This document shows, piece by piece, positions 17,257 through 26,419 of a stretch of DNA of 64,000 nt. Within the stretch, counting starts at the first letter, position 1. Every line of letters begins with the position of its first letter. The notes under the pieces are model-generated. The model was not told the DNA's origin and ran no database searches. It saw only the letters and a program-made list of their open reading frames with translations. Source of the stretch: Iocasia fonsfrigidae (GTDB lineage Bacteria > Bacillota > Halanaerobiia > Halanaerobiales > DTU029); contig NZ_CP046640.1 of the NCBI RefSeq assembly GCF_017751145.1, positions 3,514,137 to 3,578,136 of the forward strand, given 5' to 3'. Both the position numbers and the translations under genes were made by a program.

Positions 17257-17493
17257 TCCCTTAAGCAGAACCTTCTTCTCTTTTCTGCTCAACTGTTTTA
17301 TCTCATATTCCCTTTTCATAGCCCTGCTTCTGGAAGAAAAGCTCTCACTATACTGCAAGATAACAGGCCCCCGTCCTCTAGTATACCTGGCCCCTTTACC
17401 CTGGTTATGCTTCTTAATCCTTGCTTCAATATTATTGGTATAACCTGTATAATATGTACCATCAGAACATTCTACAATATAAACATAATACAT
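17254..17493 (-). CDS. GIY-YIG domain protein (UPF0213/YhbQ-like)
   Basis: The 79-residue single-domain protein has YYVYIVECSDGTYYTGYTNN (the GIY-YIG motif), IEARIKKHNQGKGARYTRGRGP and MKREYEIKQLSRKEK. The size fits stand-alone YhbQ/YazA-type nucleases whose substrate is not settled. The start lies 3 bp after the ferritin-like gene with no good ribosome site nearby, so translation probably depends on coupling to that gene. Confidence 0.88.
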   Translation of the reverse strand: MYYVYIVECSDGTYYTGYTNNIEARIKKHNQGKGARYTRGRGPVILQYSESFSSRSRAMKREYEIKQLSRKEKKVLLKG

Positions 17494-17495
17494 TA

Positions 17496-17972
17496 TTATT
17501 TTATCTTATTCCTGTATTCCAGTAGAGTAAGAAGGTGTTTCTTTTCTTCCTTAATAAGCTCTTTAATCACCCCTGCACTTTCACCCGAATTATAAATTAA
17601 AAGCTCCTGATAAAAAAGAATCGAATCCTTCTCAGCCCTGATAGCAAATGATAGTGCTGTCTCAATAGATTTTATTTCCACACTATCCCCTTCTGGGAAA
17701 ACAGAAAACTCTACCAGTGACCTTAGGTAAGCACTAACCTCCGGCTCATAAACATATACAGCCTCCTCTTTAATCTCAGACTGAAGTTTATTTAGTAATT
17801 CCCCAAACCTTTCATAGTGGTCTTTTTCATCATCAGCCAGTTTATTAAATAAAGCTGCTAAATTTTTATCACCAGTATTGGAAGCCTGTTCTAGATAAAA
17901 ATCCCTTCCCCTTTTCTCTATATCTCGCGCCATCTCCAGAACCTCTACCGCATTAACACTATTATTAAGCAT
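17496..17972 (-). CDS. Ferritin-like/rubrerythrin-type diiron protein
   Basis: The 158-residue all-helical protein has the diiron ligand pattern of the ferritin-like superfamily. E-x-x-x-R-G-R-D-F-Y is in the first helix (MARDIEKRGRDFY), DEKDHYERF in the second, AIRAEKDSILFYQELL in the third and IKEEKKHLLTLLEYR in the fourth. The rubredoxin tail of true rubrerythrins is missing. These proteins store iron or reduce peroxide in anaerobes. AAAGGAGGG precedes the ATG. It is cotranscribed with the GIY-YIG gene downstream. Confidence 0.82.
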   Translation of the reverse strand: MLNNSVNAVEVLEMARDIEKRGRDFYLEQASNTGDKNLAALFNKLADDEKDHYERFGELLNKLQSEIKEEAVYVYEPEVSAYLRSLVEFSVFPEGDSVEIKSIETALSFAIRAEKDSILFYQELLIYNSGESAGVIKELIKEEKKHLLTLLEYRNKIK

Positions 17973-18034
17973 AATAAGCCCTCCTTTAATATTTCCTATC
18001 TATAATTATATACTTGTTAGTAAATAATGCAAAC

Positions 18035-18478
18035 CTATTTTTCCTTTTCAATCTCGATATCAATATAGTCATCATCTCCCTCATTAAACCCATTTGAATA
18101 GCTAATATTATTTTTTCTCAGGTAATTTACAAACCTTTTTTTAATAAATCCAGTATAATACCCACGGGTAAAAGGAATTATCAAGGAAAAACCAGTAAGG
18201 TCAGTTAACAGTCCTGGTGTAAGGAGCATAGTCCCACCTATTAGTATCAAAAGACCAGCCAGGAGATCATCTGCCGGCATCTTACCCTGCTGAAGGCTTT
18301 CTTTTATTTTTCTTACTACTATAAAACCCTGACTACGGGCCAGACTCACACCCAGTACCCCAGTCAACCCTACAAGAAGTATTGTAGGAATCAGCCCTAT
18401 ATATTCCCCTATCTTAATTAATAAAGCAAGTTCTAGTAGAGGAATAATAGTAAAAGCCAGTAATAATTTTATGAACAT
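18035..18478 (-). CDS. FxsA family membrane protein
   Basis: The 147-residue protein has four hydrophobic segments and FxsA features: LLLAFTIIPLLELALLIKIGEYIG, TILLVGLTGVLGVSLARSQGF, MPADDLLAGLLILIGGTMLLTPGLLTD and TDLTGF. FxsA was named for suppression of phage F exclusion; its basic role is unclear. The C-terminal tail is acidic and soluble (EGDDDYIDIEIEKEK). It is monocistronic or loosely linked with the ferritin-like gene 62 bp downstream. Confidence 0.88.
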   Translation of the reverse strand: MFIKLLLAFTIIPLLELALLIKIGEYIGLIPTILLVGLTGVLGVSLARSQGFIVVRKIKESLQQGKMPADDLLAGLLILIGGTMLLTPGLLTDLTGFSLIIPFTRGYYTGFIKKRFVNYLRKNNISYSNGFNEGDDDYIDIEIEKEK

Positions 18479-18752
18479 AATACAGCATCCCTTCTACGAA
18501 TTTTAGTACTATTATATCATATAAATTGATTAAGACATAAATTTATATGCATAAAAAAAACCTCCCTTTTATCGAGAAGGCCGTATCAAAATATCAATTT
18601 TCTTTATAAACTGGGTGTCTTAACATTAAGTACTACACACATATATATAAACTTAGATAGGGATGATTATAATACGCTTATACCAATAATTGGAAAGTAT
18701 CATGAGATGAAAGGACAGGACATAGATAAACATAAATTCAACTATAACTTTT
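18479..18752. other. Non-coding stretch with a possible weak terminator and an unassigned open frame
   Basis: A weak G-U-rich hairpin followed by T8 on the minus strand lies at about 18550-18580 and may end the small membrane gene transcript. A plus-strand frame from ~18580 to 18840 without a start codon reads INLDRDDYNTLIPIIG and GQDIDKHKFNYNFF. I cannot assign it, and it runs antisense into the next gene. It could be a decayed gene end. Confidence 0.3.
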
Positions 18753-19034
18753 TTAAATTAAAGCATAGGCATAAATTACAGCAGATGCTATCTCAACTAC
18801 TGTTTTTATATCATGAGAAAAACTTACATATGTAAAAGGATTGAAAATTACAGCAATGACAGTAAACAATAATAATAAAAGTTTATTGTTTTTTTTATAG
18901 AATACAAAGATATTCAAAACTGCAGTTATTAAAACTGTCCATTCCAGGATACTGTACTCATAAAGGCTATTGGTAAGAACTAAAATGAATAATACAATGG
19001 TAATTATGTTAGTTATTAATAAAATCTTTTTCAT
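18753..19034 (-). CDS. Small hydrophobic membrane protein
   Basis: The 93-residue protein has three or four hydrophobic helices (KILLITNIITIVLFILVL, ILEWTVLITAVLNIFVFY, LLLLLFTVIAVIFNPFTYV, IASAVIYAYALI). The FNPF motif before a short loop is seen in small DUF6804-like membrane proteins, but that match is from memory and weak. The ribosome site is poor (GATAGAG). It is isolated, with nothing cotranscribed. Function unknown. Confidence 0.55.
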   Translation of the reverse strand: MKKILLITNIITIVLFILVLTNSLYEYSILEWTVLITAVLNIFVFYKKNNKLLLLLFTVIAVIFNPFTYVSFSHDIKTVVEIASAVIYAYALI

Positions 19035-19356
19035 CTCTATCTAATTCACCCATTTCTTTTTAATAAATTATAACATATATTTTAGCCGAATTCTATAAAT
19101 AAAAAGTAGGAATTTATCTATTAAGCTTAACTTTTAAACAAAATAATTACCTAACAGACCTCCTCCAATTCAACTTTTAATAAATCTTGAATTTTTTGCT
19201 ATAATTACATTATAAATGCAAATATCTTGCTATCAGCTCCTATTATATTTATTCCAATCCATACATTTATATATTTTAGTAATTGTGACTGATTTGCGAG
19301 ATAGACTTGAAAAAGAATTAGCGACATAACTTAATTTTGGTTGATTATAATAAAAG
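19035..19356. other. AT-rich gene-free stretch
   Basis: I see no convincing gene. A 37-codon frame (19216-19329, ending in TDLRDRLEKELAT) has no ribosome site and is not supported. The stretch separates the small membrane gene from the agmatine operon. Confidence 0.4.
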
Positions 19357-19392
19357 CCCACCAGGTGTCAGGGATAATCTGACCCTGATGGG
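19357..19392 (-). terminator. Terminator of the agmatine deiminase operon
   Basis: CCCACCAGGTGTCA pairs imperfectly with TGACCCTGATGGG. On the minus strand it is followed by TTTTATTATAA. It lies 10 bp after the carbamate kinase stop. Confidence 0.7.
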
Positions 19393-19401
19393 TCAAGAAT
19401 A

Positions 19402-20358
19402 TTAACTATGAACTACAGTTCCATTTTTACCTTGCATGATAAGAGAAGCCTTTTCTAAAGAAGCAATAACTGCTCGTCTTCCTTTTCCACCCTTTACAAA
19501 TTTAATCGCTGCCTTCACTTTAGGTAACATACTACCAGATGCAAAATGACCTTCCTTACAATATTTCTCAGCTTCTTTTACAGTTATACTATCTAAATCT
19601 TTTTGGTTTGGTCTTCCCCAATTAATTGAAACTTTATCTACAGCTGTTAAAATAAAAAGATAGTCAGCATCAATAGCATCCGCAAGTTTGGCAGAAGCAA
19701 AATCCTTATCTATAACTGCTGGTACTCCTTTATATTCTCCACTGTTATTTTTTACTACTGGTATCCCGCCACCACCACAAGCAATAACTATAAATTCATT
19801 ATCAAGCATATTGATAATACACTCTTTTTCTACAATATTTTTTGGCAATGGTGAAGGCACCATTCTTCTATATCCTCGTCCAGCATCTTCTTTCATAATT
19901 AACCCTTCATTTTCTGCTATAAGTTGCTCTGCTTCCCTTTTTGTATAGAAGCTACCTATTGGCTTTTTAGGATCTTGAAATGCTTCATCTTCCTCATCTA
20001 CCTCAATTTGTGTTACTACAGTAGCTACATGCCAAGGCATTTTTTTATCATAAAGCTCTTTCTTTATAGCTTTTTGGAGGTGATAACCTATATAACCCTG
20101 ACTCATAGCTATACTTTCAGGAAGCTCCATAGGAACAATTTTATCATTGGATTTTGAACCTTCTTCGAAAGCTAAATTAATCATACCTACTTGTGGTCCA
20201 TTTCCATGACAAATAAGAATTTCATTACCTTGACTAATTAAATCTACAAGTGATTTTGCAGCCATTTCAACTTTTCTTTGTTGCTCTTTGGGAGTATTTC
20301 CTAAGGCATTACCTCCTAAAGCTATAACAATTCTATTTAAATCACTTTTATTTTCCAT
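19402..20358 (-). CDS. arcC: Carbamate kinase
   Basis: The product is 318 residues from the ATG at 20358, which has TTGGAGG 9 nt upstream; an upstream in-frame ATG lacks this. Motifs: RIVIALGGNALGNTP, ILICHGNGPQVG, AMSQGYIGYHLQ, GGGGIPVV, AVIDKDFASAKLADAI and HFASGSMLPKVKAA. It transfers phosphate from carbamoyl phosphate to ADP, giving ATP, CO2 and ammonia. It is last in the five-gene unit that also holds agmatine deiminase and putrescine carbamoyltransferase, so it is the energy-harvesting step of agmatine fermentation rather than of arginine deiminase. Confidence 0.95.
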   Translation of the reverse strand: MENKSDLNRIVIALGGNALGNTPKEQQRKVEMAAKSLVDLISQGNEILICHGNGPQVGMINLAFEEGSKSNDKIVPMELPESIAMSQGYIGYHLQKAIKKELYDKKMPWHVATVVTQIEVDEEDEAFQDPKKPIGSFYTKREAEQLIAENEGLIMKEDAGRGYRRMVPSPLPKNIVEKECIINMLDNEFIVIACGGGGIPVVKNNSGEYKGVPAVIDKDFASAKLADAIDADYLFILTAVDKVSINWGRPNQKDLDSITVKEAEKYCKEGHFASGSMLPKVKAAIKFVKGGKGRRAVIASLEKASLIMQGKNGTVVHS

Positions 20359-20421
20359 ATCTATTTTCCTCCAAAGGGTCATTTACTAAATAAATCTAAA
20401 GATATTATACTAATAAAATAA

Positions 20422-21786
20422 TTATTTTTTACTATTGTTATAAAGGATTATTCCAAATAGTGTTGTAATTCCAGTACCAATAATTAATGTAAGATGATAC
20501 AAAGGATCCCAGCCTTCTCCTGTTATAAATAATAGCACAATACCCAAAGCAATAAATAAAAAGCCAATTATACTTGATATATAAAGACCAAACTTACCCA
20601 TAGGAACTTTATATGGTCTTGGTGTATCTATATCTATATTTCTTAATTTTACTACAGTTGGAAATAACCATAAATAAGGTAAAAAGAAAACTAAAAAACT
20701 AAAAGATAAGATTGTCCAAAATGCATCATTAGCACTTCCACTTAAAACAAAATTCATAACAATTAGTATTGTTGATATGACACCCATCAATATATATGAA
20801 TAATCAGGGGTATTATATTTTGAATGTCTATGTCCAAGAAGTTTGGTTTTCTTAGTAAATTCTGCTTCATCAAGAACTTCAACTCCTCCTAATGTCCAGG
20901 AAATCATGTTTGATACAAGCGTAAACAAAGCTATAGAAATAATAATTCTAAAAGCAATTATTTGTCCTGCTCCAAATATACTACACAATTCTTTTAAAGC
21001 ATAAAAGAAACCATCGAGTGGATCAATTTGGTCAGCAGGTATAGCTACTAAAAGACCATACGTACCAATAATATAAAGTACAGCTATTAATACACCAGCT
21101 AAAATAGTCATTTTAGGAATATTTTTTTCCGGCTTATCTATTTTAGATGCGATAGAGCTAATAAGTTCAAAACCTAACAAATTATAAACAATGGCCGAAC
21201 TATACGCAATTGTATTAAAATTAAAGGACAATGAAAAAGCAGATAATGAAAAGTCATTGGCAGAACCATGTTTCACAGCATAAATAGTTCCTAATAAACC
21301 AAAAACTATTAATACCGCAACTTTACATATAGCTGCAATATTTGTAACAGTTATACTTAAATCAACTCCTCTAATTCCTACACCAACTATCATCCAGCAC
21401 ATAGCAATAGCTAAAATTCCTAATATCCATATATTTATATTAGGAGCAAATGCCATTGAAAACCACGTACTAAAGGCAATAAAAACTGCTGGCATCCAAA
21501 AAGCTACGTTTACCCAATAGTACCAGGCGACAAGACTAGCATGGAATTCACCAAACGCTCTTTTCACCCAGGAATATATGCCACCATCATCTGGATAAGT
21601 AGCACCTAATTCTGCATTTATTAGTCCATAAGGTATAAAAAAGAACAAGGCAGTTAGAAGCCAGACTGTTATAGATGATACTCCCATAGCAGCCGGAGCA
21701 ACAAATGTATCTAATACCACTATTCCACAGACTGTAAAAGAAACCATTTTGAATAAACTCACTTTGTTTTTCTCTATCTTTTCCAT
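20422..21786 (-). CDS. APC family amino acid/polyamine antiporter (probable agmatine/putrescine exchanger)
   Basis: The 454-residue protein has about 12 membrane helices. The APC signatures are MVSFTVCGIVVLDTFVAPAAMG in helix 1, YPDDGGIYSWVKRAFGE near helix 3 and a GFELISSIASKIDKPEKNIPK loop. In lactic acid bacteria an APC antiporter (AguD) swaps agmatine for putrescine. Position between agmatine deiminase and carbamate kinase supports that role, although homology alone would also allow other amino-acid antiporters. AAAAGGGG precedes the ATG. Gaps of 60-70 bp separate it from both neighbours, with no terminator between. Confidence 0.85.
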   Translation of the reverse strand: MEKIEKNKVSLFKMVSFTVCGIVVLDTFVAPAAMGVSSITVWLLTALFFFIPYGLINAELGATYPDDGGIYSWVKRAFGEFHASLVAWYYWVNVAFWMPAVFIAFSTWFSMAFAPNINIWILGILAIAMCWMIVGVGIRGVDLSITVTNIAAICKVAVLIVFGLLGTIYAVKHGSANDFSLSAFSLSFNFNTIAYSSAIVYNLLGFELISSIASKIDKPEKNIPKMTILAGVLIAVLYIIGTYGLLVAIPADQIDPLDGFFYALKELCSIFGAGQIIAFRIIISIALFTLVSNMISWTLGGVEVLDEAEFTKKTKLLGHRHSKYNTPDYSYILMGVISTILIVMNFVLSGSANDAFWTILSFSFLVFFLPYLWLFPTVVKLRNIDIDTPRPYKVPMGKFGLYISSIIGFLFIALGIVLLFITGEGWDPLYHLTLIIGTGITTLFGIILYNNSKK

Positions 21787-21854
21787 ATCTCTACCCCTTT
21801 TCTTTATAAATTAAATTTAATAACTAATCAACTCTAAAAAAAGTTAATTAGACA

Positions 21855-22958
21855 TTAGTTCCCTAATGGTTGTTGTTGGGTAATGCAATGAATATTTCCC
21901 CCACCGAGAATAATTTCTCTAGCATATATGCCGACAACTTCTCTATCTGGAAAAACCTTATTCAGTGTTTTAATTGCCTTGTCATCATAGATGTCATCTC
22001 CGAATAAAGGTAAAATAACTGCTCCATTTGCAATATAAAAATTAGCATAAGATGCCGCTTGTCTATCTCCTTCCTCTCTAGGAAGTGTACCATCAACAGT
22101 ATCTACACCTTCACTTTCCTCTTTAGTAATTAATACTTCATCTGGAATGTACAACTTATGAATTTTAAGCTTTCTTCCTTTAGCATCTGTTTCCTTCGAT
22201 AAATAGTCATATGCAGCCTTTGATAATTGATATTGGGGATCATTTTGATTATCAGTCCAGGCCAAAACCACTTCACCTGGGGCACAATAATGTATAATAT
22301 TATCAACATGCTCATTAGTTTCATCAAGATAAATACCATTTGGCAACCATAAGACTTTTTCCACTCCTAAATACTCTTTTAACATATTCTCAATTTCTTT
22401 TTTTGTTTTCTCAGGATTTCTACTCTCGTGAAGTAAACATGCTTCAGTTACAATAACAGTTCCTTCTCCATCTGTATGAATAGATCCACCCTCCAAAACA
22501 AAATCTTTTAATGAATAATAATCGATATTTTCGATTTCACAAACTTTTCTGGCTACTTGATCATCTTTATCCCAGGGGAAATATAATCCATCTACTAATC
22601 CACCCCAGGCGTTAAAACGCCAGTCAACACCTCTAACTTCTCCTTTATCATTTACAACAAAAGTAGGACCCACGTCTCTCATCCAGGAATCGTTATTTGA
22701 CATTTCCACTACACGAATTTTACTACTCAATGCTTCTCTAGCCGCTTGATATTGACATTGAGATACACACATTGTTACTTCTTCATATTTTGCTATAGTT
22801 TCTGCCACTTCAATAAATGATTTTTGAGCCGGTTTTGCCCCTAAACGCCAATTATCAGTTCTTTCCGGCCAGATCATCCAGCATCCCTTATGAAACTCAA
22901 ATTCTCCGGGCATTCTAAAGCCGTCCTGTTTTGGAGTAGTAATTAAACTTTTTGACAT
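21855..22958 (-). CDS. aguA: Agmatine deiminase
   Basis: The 367-residue protein belongs to the Porphyromonas-type peptidyl-arginine deiminase fold. Diagnostic parts: [61 protein letters not shown] and the C-terminal [13 protein letters not shown] with the catalytic cysteine. It converts agmatine to N-carbamoylputrescine and ammonia. It follows the carbamoyltransferase gene by ~40 bp. AAGGAGAG lies upstream of the ATG. The full pathway to putrescine plus carbamoyl phosphate is encoded in this unit. Confidence 0.95.
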   Translation of the reverse strand: MSKSLITTPKQDGFRMPGEFEFHKGCWMIWPERTDNWRLGAKPAQKSFIEVAETIAKYEEVTMCVSQCQYQAAREALSSKIRVVEMSNNDSWMRDVGPTFVVNDKGEVRGVDWRFNAWGGLVDGLYFPWDKDDQVARKVCEIENIDYYSLKDFVLEGGSIHTDGEGTVIVTEACLLHESRNPEKTKKEIENMLKEYLGVEKVLWLPNGIYLDETNEHVDNIIHYCAPGEVVLAWTDNQNDPQYQLSKAAYDYLSKETDAKGRKLKIHKLYIPDEVLITKEESEGVDTVDGTLPREEGDRQAASYANFYIANGAVILPLFGDDIYDDKAIKTLNKVFPDREVVGIYAREIILGGGNIHCITQQQPLGN

Positions 22959-22998
22959 CTCATATCTCTCCTTAGAATTAAATTTTATTGTATCTAAA

Positions 22999-24045
22999 TT
23001 AAAGCTTTTTTAAAAAATCTTTAATTCTAGTTTCGTGCTTCTTAAGTGTTTCCTGGCTTGGCTCCTTAGTATATTTATGAGTAAAGTAAACCAAAATCGC
23101 CATTTGAGCAGTTAAACGGTTTTCTGCTTGATCAAATGCGACACTTCTAGAGCCCTCCAATACTTCTCGAGTAACTTCCTCTTTATCATTTGCTGGCAAA
23201 CAATGCATTAAAATTGCACCTGGAGCAGCCTTTTCCATTAATTCTTTTGTAATAACATAGTCTGGCATAAAAGCAGCTAAACGTTCTTCTTTTTCATCCA
23301 ATTGTGTTGTCCAATAAAAACTATCTCCATAAATTGCATTACACTCAGACACCTTTGAAACATCATCTGTTATTTCATATGTGGCTCCTGTTTCAGCACA
23401 GTTTTTATCTGCAACTTTCAACCATTCTTCTTGCATCTGGTATTTTTTAGGTCCGATCTGCTTAAAGTCCATTCCATATTTAGTACATGTTAGTAAAAGA
23501 GAACGGCAAACATCAGTTGCATCTCCCATAAAAGCGACCGTTAGATCAGATAATTTTTTCCCCGCTGGCATATGTTCTTTCATCGTAAAAATATCAGCTA
23601 GCATCTGTGTTGGATGATATACACAATCTAAGCCATTAATTACTGGAACAGTAGACATTTTTGTTAATGCTTTAGTTGTAGCACCGCTGTTTGTACGTGC
23701 CATAATAATATCGCACATTCTTGATAATACCCGGGCAGTATCATCGATTGATTCTTTTGTACCTAAATGAATATCACGCGGTGATAAAAATAAGGCATGT
23801 CCTCCTAACAGTGTTGCTGCGGTTTCAAATGATACCCTGGTACGGGTTGAACCTGCTTCAAAAATCATCGCTAAAGATTTATCTTTAAATAAGTGTGGCA
23901 CAGCATTGTCACGTCTCGCTTCTTTTAGTAAAGACATTAATTCTAACATATCATCCATTTCTGCTCTGGTAAAATCATTCATAGTAACCATATGTCTTAA
24001 ACTTTCTTTATTCAGGTTTGTTGCAGTTGATGATGGTTTTTTCAT
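22999..24045 (-). CDS. Putrescine carbamoyltransferase-like protein with an unusual specificity loop
   Basis: From the ATG at 24045 (TAGGAG upstream) the protein has ~348 residues. Carbamoyl-phosphate motifs are intact: GSTRTR (STRTR ~66-70), HPTQ (~144-147) and MHCLPAN. Overall it resembles enterococcal putrescine carbamoyltransferase, including [12 protein letters not shown] and a C-terminal helical extension. The 230-250 loop, which in that enzyme reads about DVWYGLYE, reads [10 protein letters not shown] here. It probably carries out phosphorolysis of carbamoylputrescine, given the neighbouring agmatine deiminase and carbamate kinase, but the loop leaves the substrate open. Confidence 0.85.
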   Translation of the reverse strand: MKKPSSTATNLNKESLRHMVTMNDFTRAEMDDMLELMSLLKEARRDNAVPHLFKDKSLAMIFEAGSTRTRVSFETAATLLGGHALFLSPRDIHLGTKESIDDTARVLSRMCDIIMARTNSGATTKALTKMSTVPVINGLDCVYHPTQMLADIFTMKEHMPAGKKLSDLTVAFMGDATDVCRSLLLTCTKYGMDFKQIGPKKYQMQEEWLKVADKNCAETGATYEITDDVSKVSECNAIYGDSFYWTTQLDEKEERLAAFMPDYVITKELMEKAAPGAILMHCLPANDKEEVTREVLEGSRSVAFDQAENRLTAQMAILVYFTHKYTKEPSQETLKKHETRIKDFLKKL

Positions 24046-24075
24046 TTCTATCAATCTCCTATCTTTATTTTTGAT

Positions 24076-25560
24076 TTAATCAAGATATATTTCTTCTAAT
24101 GCCCTAGCTTTATTTTTATTTTTAGTTATAAATGATACTATAACTATAAAAAACAAATTAACCAGTGCTGGTACTAAAGTATAAAACTCCCATGGTTCTG
24201 GAATTATCGAAAGTTGAAAGATAGACCCTAATAAATTTACTAAAAATCCAGCTATCATTCCAGAAATAATGCCATAAGTAGTTGCCCACTTGGCCTTTAA
24301 AGCTATCACAAAGGGAAAGAAAAGTACTCCAAATTGTAATGTAAAAGCAAATATTGTCAAATCATAAATATTTGTGCTTGCTAATCCACAGATCGCAGAT
24401 AGCACCCCTACTATAATTACAAAGGATTTTGTGGCCATTAACATCTGCTTATCTTTTTCCACTTTATTATTATCTAATTTTTCCATTATCAGGGGTTTGT
24501 AAATATCATTAGAAAAAAGAACTGCCGTTGCAAAAAGAGATGTACTAGCACTTGATAAAATTGCAGCTAAAAGCGATGCAACAAAGATACCAATTCCTAT
24601 AGGATTTAAAAGCTCTTTAGCTAAAATTGGAATAATCAACTCACTATCTTTTGCGAAAATACTCCCCTGTATCACTCCATCAGAAACCAGACTTATACAA
24701 ACTAAGGCAATTATTATAGGAATAAACCCAATAGTCCAATATAATCCACCTGCAATGATCATACCTTTCTTAGCTGTCTTCTCATCTTTTGCCATAAAAG
24801 ATCTTTGGGCAATATCAGGACTTGGTATATTACCTAACCCCATTCCTACCCACATAGCAAGATAACTTATCCAGGGCATTACTCCTTTTTTAGCAGGAAC
24901 AATATTCCAGAATCCCTTTGGGGTATGTTTTATTACATTACCTACACCCCCAGCTATATCAATTCCAACAACTAAAATTATGACAAGTCCTATAAAAATA
25001 ATAATCATTTGGATAAAATCCGTCCAAATTACGGCCACAATTCCACCCATATACGTAAATATAACTACAACGACTGTTGCCATTAAATAAGATAATGTGA
25101 AATTAATATCAAAAAGCACATTAAGAATTTTACCAATAGCTAAGAACTGTACAGCAGTCCATATAATATAAGTTGGGATCATTACCGCTGATGCAAAATA
25201 ACCAGTAACAGCACCAAAACGGTAGCTGTAAAGTTCTCCTATAGATCGAATTCTTAATTTCCTTAAAATTTTCACAAAGAAAAGACCAATAATAATCAAC
25301 GCCAGTCCAGCAGCAAACGGGTCTTCTATTACCCCAAACATTCCTTCATTATACGCTGCTCCTGTAGCACCGATGATAGTTCCTCCACCCCAAAAAGTCG
25401 CAAAAAGAGTTCCTACTATCAGTGCAAGCGGTGCACCTCTTCCAGCTACTAGATAATCATCTGAATTTGATACTTTATTACTAGCAATTTTCCCTATAAT
25501 AATTATGCCGACAAAAAACAAACCAATAATAATCAGTGGGATAAGGTCATTAAAATTCAA
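24076..25560 (-). CDS. Sodium:solute symporter (SSS family)
   Basis: The 494-residue protein has about 13 membrane helices and SSS motifs: DYLVAGRGAPLALIVGTLFATFWGGGTIIG, YRFGAVTGYFASAVM, YTYMGGIVAVIWTDFIQM-like sequence and QRSFMAKDEKTAKKGM. The start is TTG with AAAGGAG six bases upstream. It is first in the agmatine operon, so it probably imports agmatine or a related amine with Na+, complementing the APC exchanger. The family also carries proline, pantothenate and sugars, so the substrate is inferred from context only. Confidence 0.85.
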   Translation of the reverse strand: MNFNDLIPLIIIGLFFVGIIIIGKIASNKVSNSDDYLVAGRGAPLALIVGTLFATFWGGGTIIGATGAAYNEGMFGVIEDPFAAGLALIIIGLFFVKILRKLRIRSIGELYSYRFGAVTGYFASAVMIPTYIIWTAVQFLAIGKILNVLFDINFTLSYLMATVVVVIFTYMGGIVAVIWTDFIQMIIIFIGLVIILVVGIDIAGGVGNVIKHTPKGFWNIVPAKKGVMPWISYLAMWVGMGLGNIPSPDIAQRSFMAKDEKTAKKGMIIAGGLYWTIGFIPIIIALVCISLVSDGVIQGSIFAKDSELIIPILAKELLNPIGIGIFVASLLAAILSSASTSLFATAVLFSNDIYKPLIMEKLDNNKVEKDKQMLMATKSFVIIVGVLSAICGLASTNIYDLTIFAFTLQFGVLFFPFVIALKAKWATTYGIISGMIAGFLVNLLGSIFQLSIIPEPWEFYTLVPALVNLFFIVIVSFITKNKNKARALEEIYLD

Positions 25561-25695
25561 AATATGCTCCTTTCTTTTATTTTTTTCAACTATTTAAACC
25601 CTTTTTTAAATATGACCATAATCCAAATTAACAAAGCAGCTTTGTCATCATTTAATTTACAAGTTTAAATAAATTAATAAACGTTTATTACCGTT

Positions 25696-25724
25696 ATTAT
25701 ACTATTCAATATACATATTGTCAA
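25696..25724 (-). promoter_or_regulatory. Strong sigma-A promoter of the agmatine operon
   Basis: Read on the minus strand: TTGACA (25719-25724), a 17 bp spacer, TATAAT (25696-25701). Both hexamers match consensus perfectly. It lies ~135 bp before the symporter start. Confidence 0.85.
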
Positions 25725-25731
25725 TACTTTT

Positions 25732-25780
25732 CTGTCCGATTTTATATAATTTATGTCCGAAAAAGACATATATATGTCCA
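25732..25780. promoter_or_regulatory. Cluster of TGTCC boxes, probable Lrp-type regulator sites
   Basis: Upstream of the operon promoter lie CTGTCCGA (25732-25739), the inverted repeat TATGTC-N7-GACATA (25752-25770) and TATGTCCA (25773-25780). Several spaced half-sites suit an Lrp-family oligomer. Position just upstream of the -35 suggests activation, with autoregulation of the divergent gene. Confidence 0.5.
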
Positions 25781-25816
25781 CAACAGATGATAATATGCCT
25801 TATTTTTATTTTACTC

Positions 25817-25845
25817 TTGTCTATTTATCTTTAAAATGTTAAAAT
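25817..25845 (+). promoter_or_regulatory. Promoter of the Lrp-type regulator gene
   Basis: TTGTCT (25817-25822), 17 bp, TAAAAT (25840-25845), followed 50 bp later by the start codon. Confidence 0.5.
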
Positions 25846-25894
25846 ATATTCAAACAAAAGTAGTAAAAATATGCAATTGGTTAGGAGGATTAAC

Positions 25895-26377
25895 ATGTCT
25901 AAAAAAATGAAATCCTTTGACAAAATAGATTTTAAAATCATAAAAGAATTATCTAAAGATGCTAGAATTTCTGCCTCTGAAATAGCCCGAACAATTGATA
26001 TCAACGAAAGAACAGTAAGAAGAAGAATTAATAATTTAGTAGAATCAAAAGCTATCCGCATCACAACAATAGTTGACCCAAGTATGTTTGGTTATCATTC
26101 CATCGCAGATATTAATCTTAAAGTAGATGAAGAAATTTATGATGAATTTATAAAATCTTGTAAGAAGAACCCCAATGTATGTTATATTGCATCTGGATGG
26201 GGAAAAGCAAATTTAGCTATCGAAACAAGATTTTTAGATAATGAAGAAATGTATAATTTCATCAACTACAAGCTTCCTGAAACTAAAGGAGTTGAAGTAA
26301 TTAACTTTTTTATTGTTCCCAAAATAATCTATAATATTGACGAATGGACACCTGTAGAAAGTGATTTCAAAGATTAA
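25895..26377 (+). CDS. Lrp/AsnC family transcriptional regulator
   Basis: The 160-residue protein starts at the ATG at 25895 with TTAGGAGG upstream. The N-terminal AsnC-type helix-turn-helix reads DFKIIKELSKDARISASEIA and INERTVRRRINNLVESKAI. The C-terminal alpha/beta RAM-like domain (residues ~65-150) reads SIADINLKVDEEIYDEF and NVCYIASGWGKANLAIETRF. It is divergent from the agmatine operon across a 330 bp region containing both promoters and repeated TGTCC boxes. It is therefore the likely operon regulator, with agmatine or an amino acid as effector (inference). Confidence 0.88.
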   Translation: MSKKMKSFDKIDFKIIKELSKDARISASEIARTIDINERTVRRRINNLVESKAIRITTIVDPSMFGYHSIADINLKVDEEIYDEFIKSCKKNPNVCYIASGWGKANLAIETRFLDNEEMYNFINYKLPETKGVEVINFFIVPKIIYNIDEWTPVESDFKD

Positions 26378-26419
26378 AGGTTTTAAGTTGTTGTGTGAAT
26401 GAGTAATAATTTCAATATA

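Noticed and set aside
18580-18840. Plus-strand open frame with INLDRDDYNTLIPIIG
   Set aside because: No start codon near its beginning, no recognised family, and it runs antisense into the small membrane protein gene. Kept only as a note.
19216-19329. 37-codon frame ending in RDRLEKELAT
   Set aside because: No ribosome-binding site, no recognised family and no conservation evidence.
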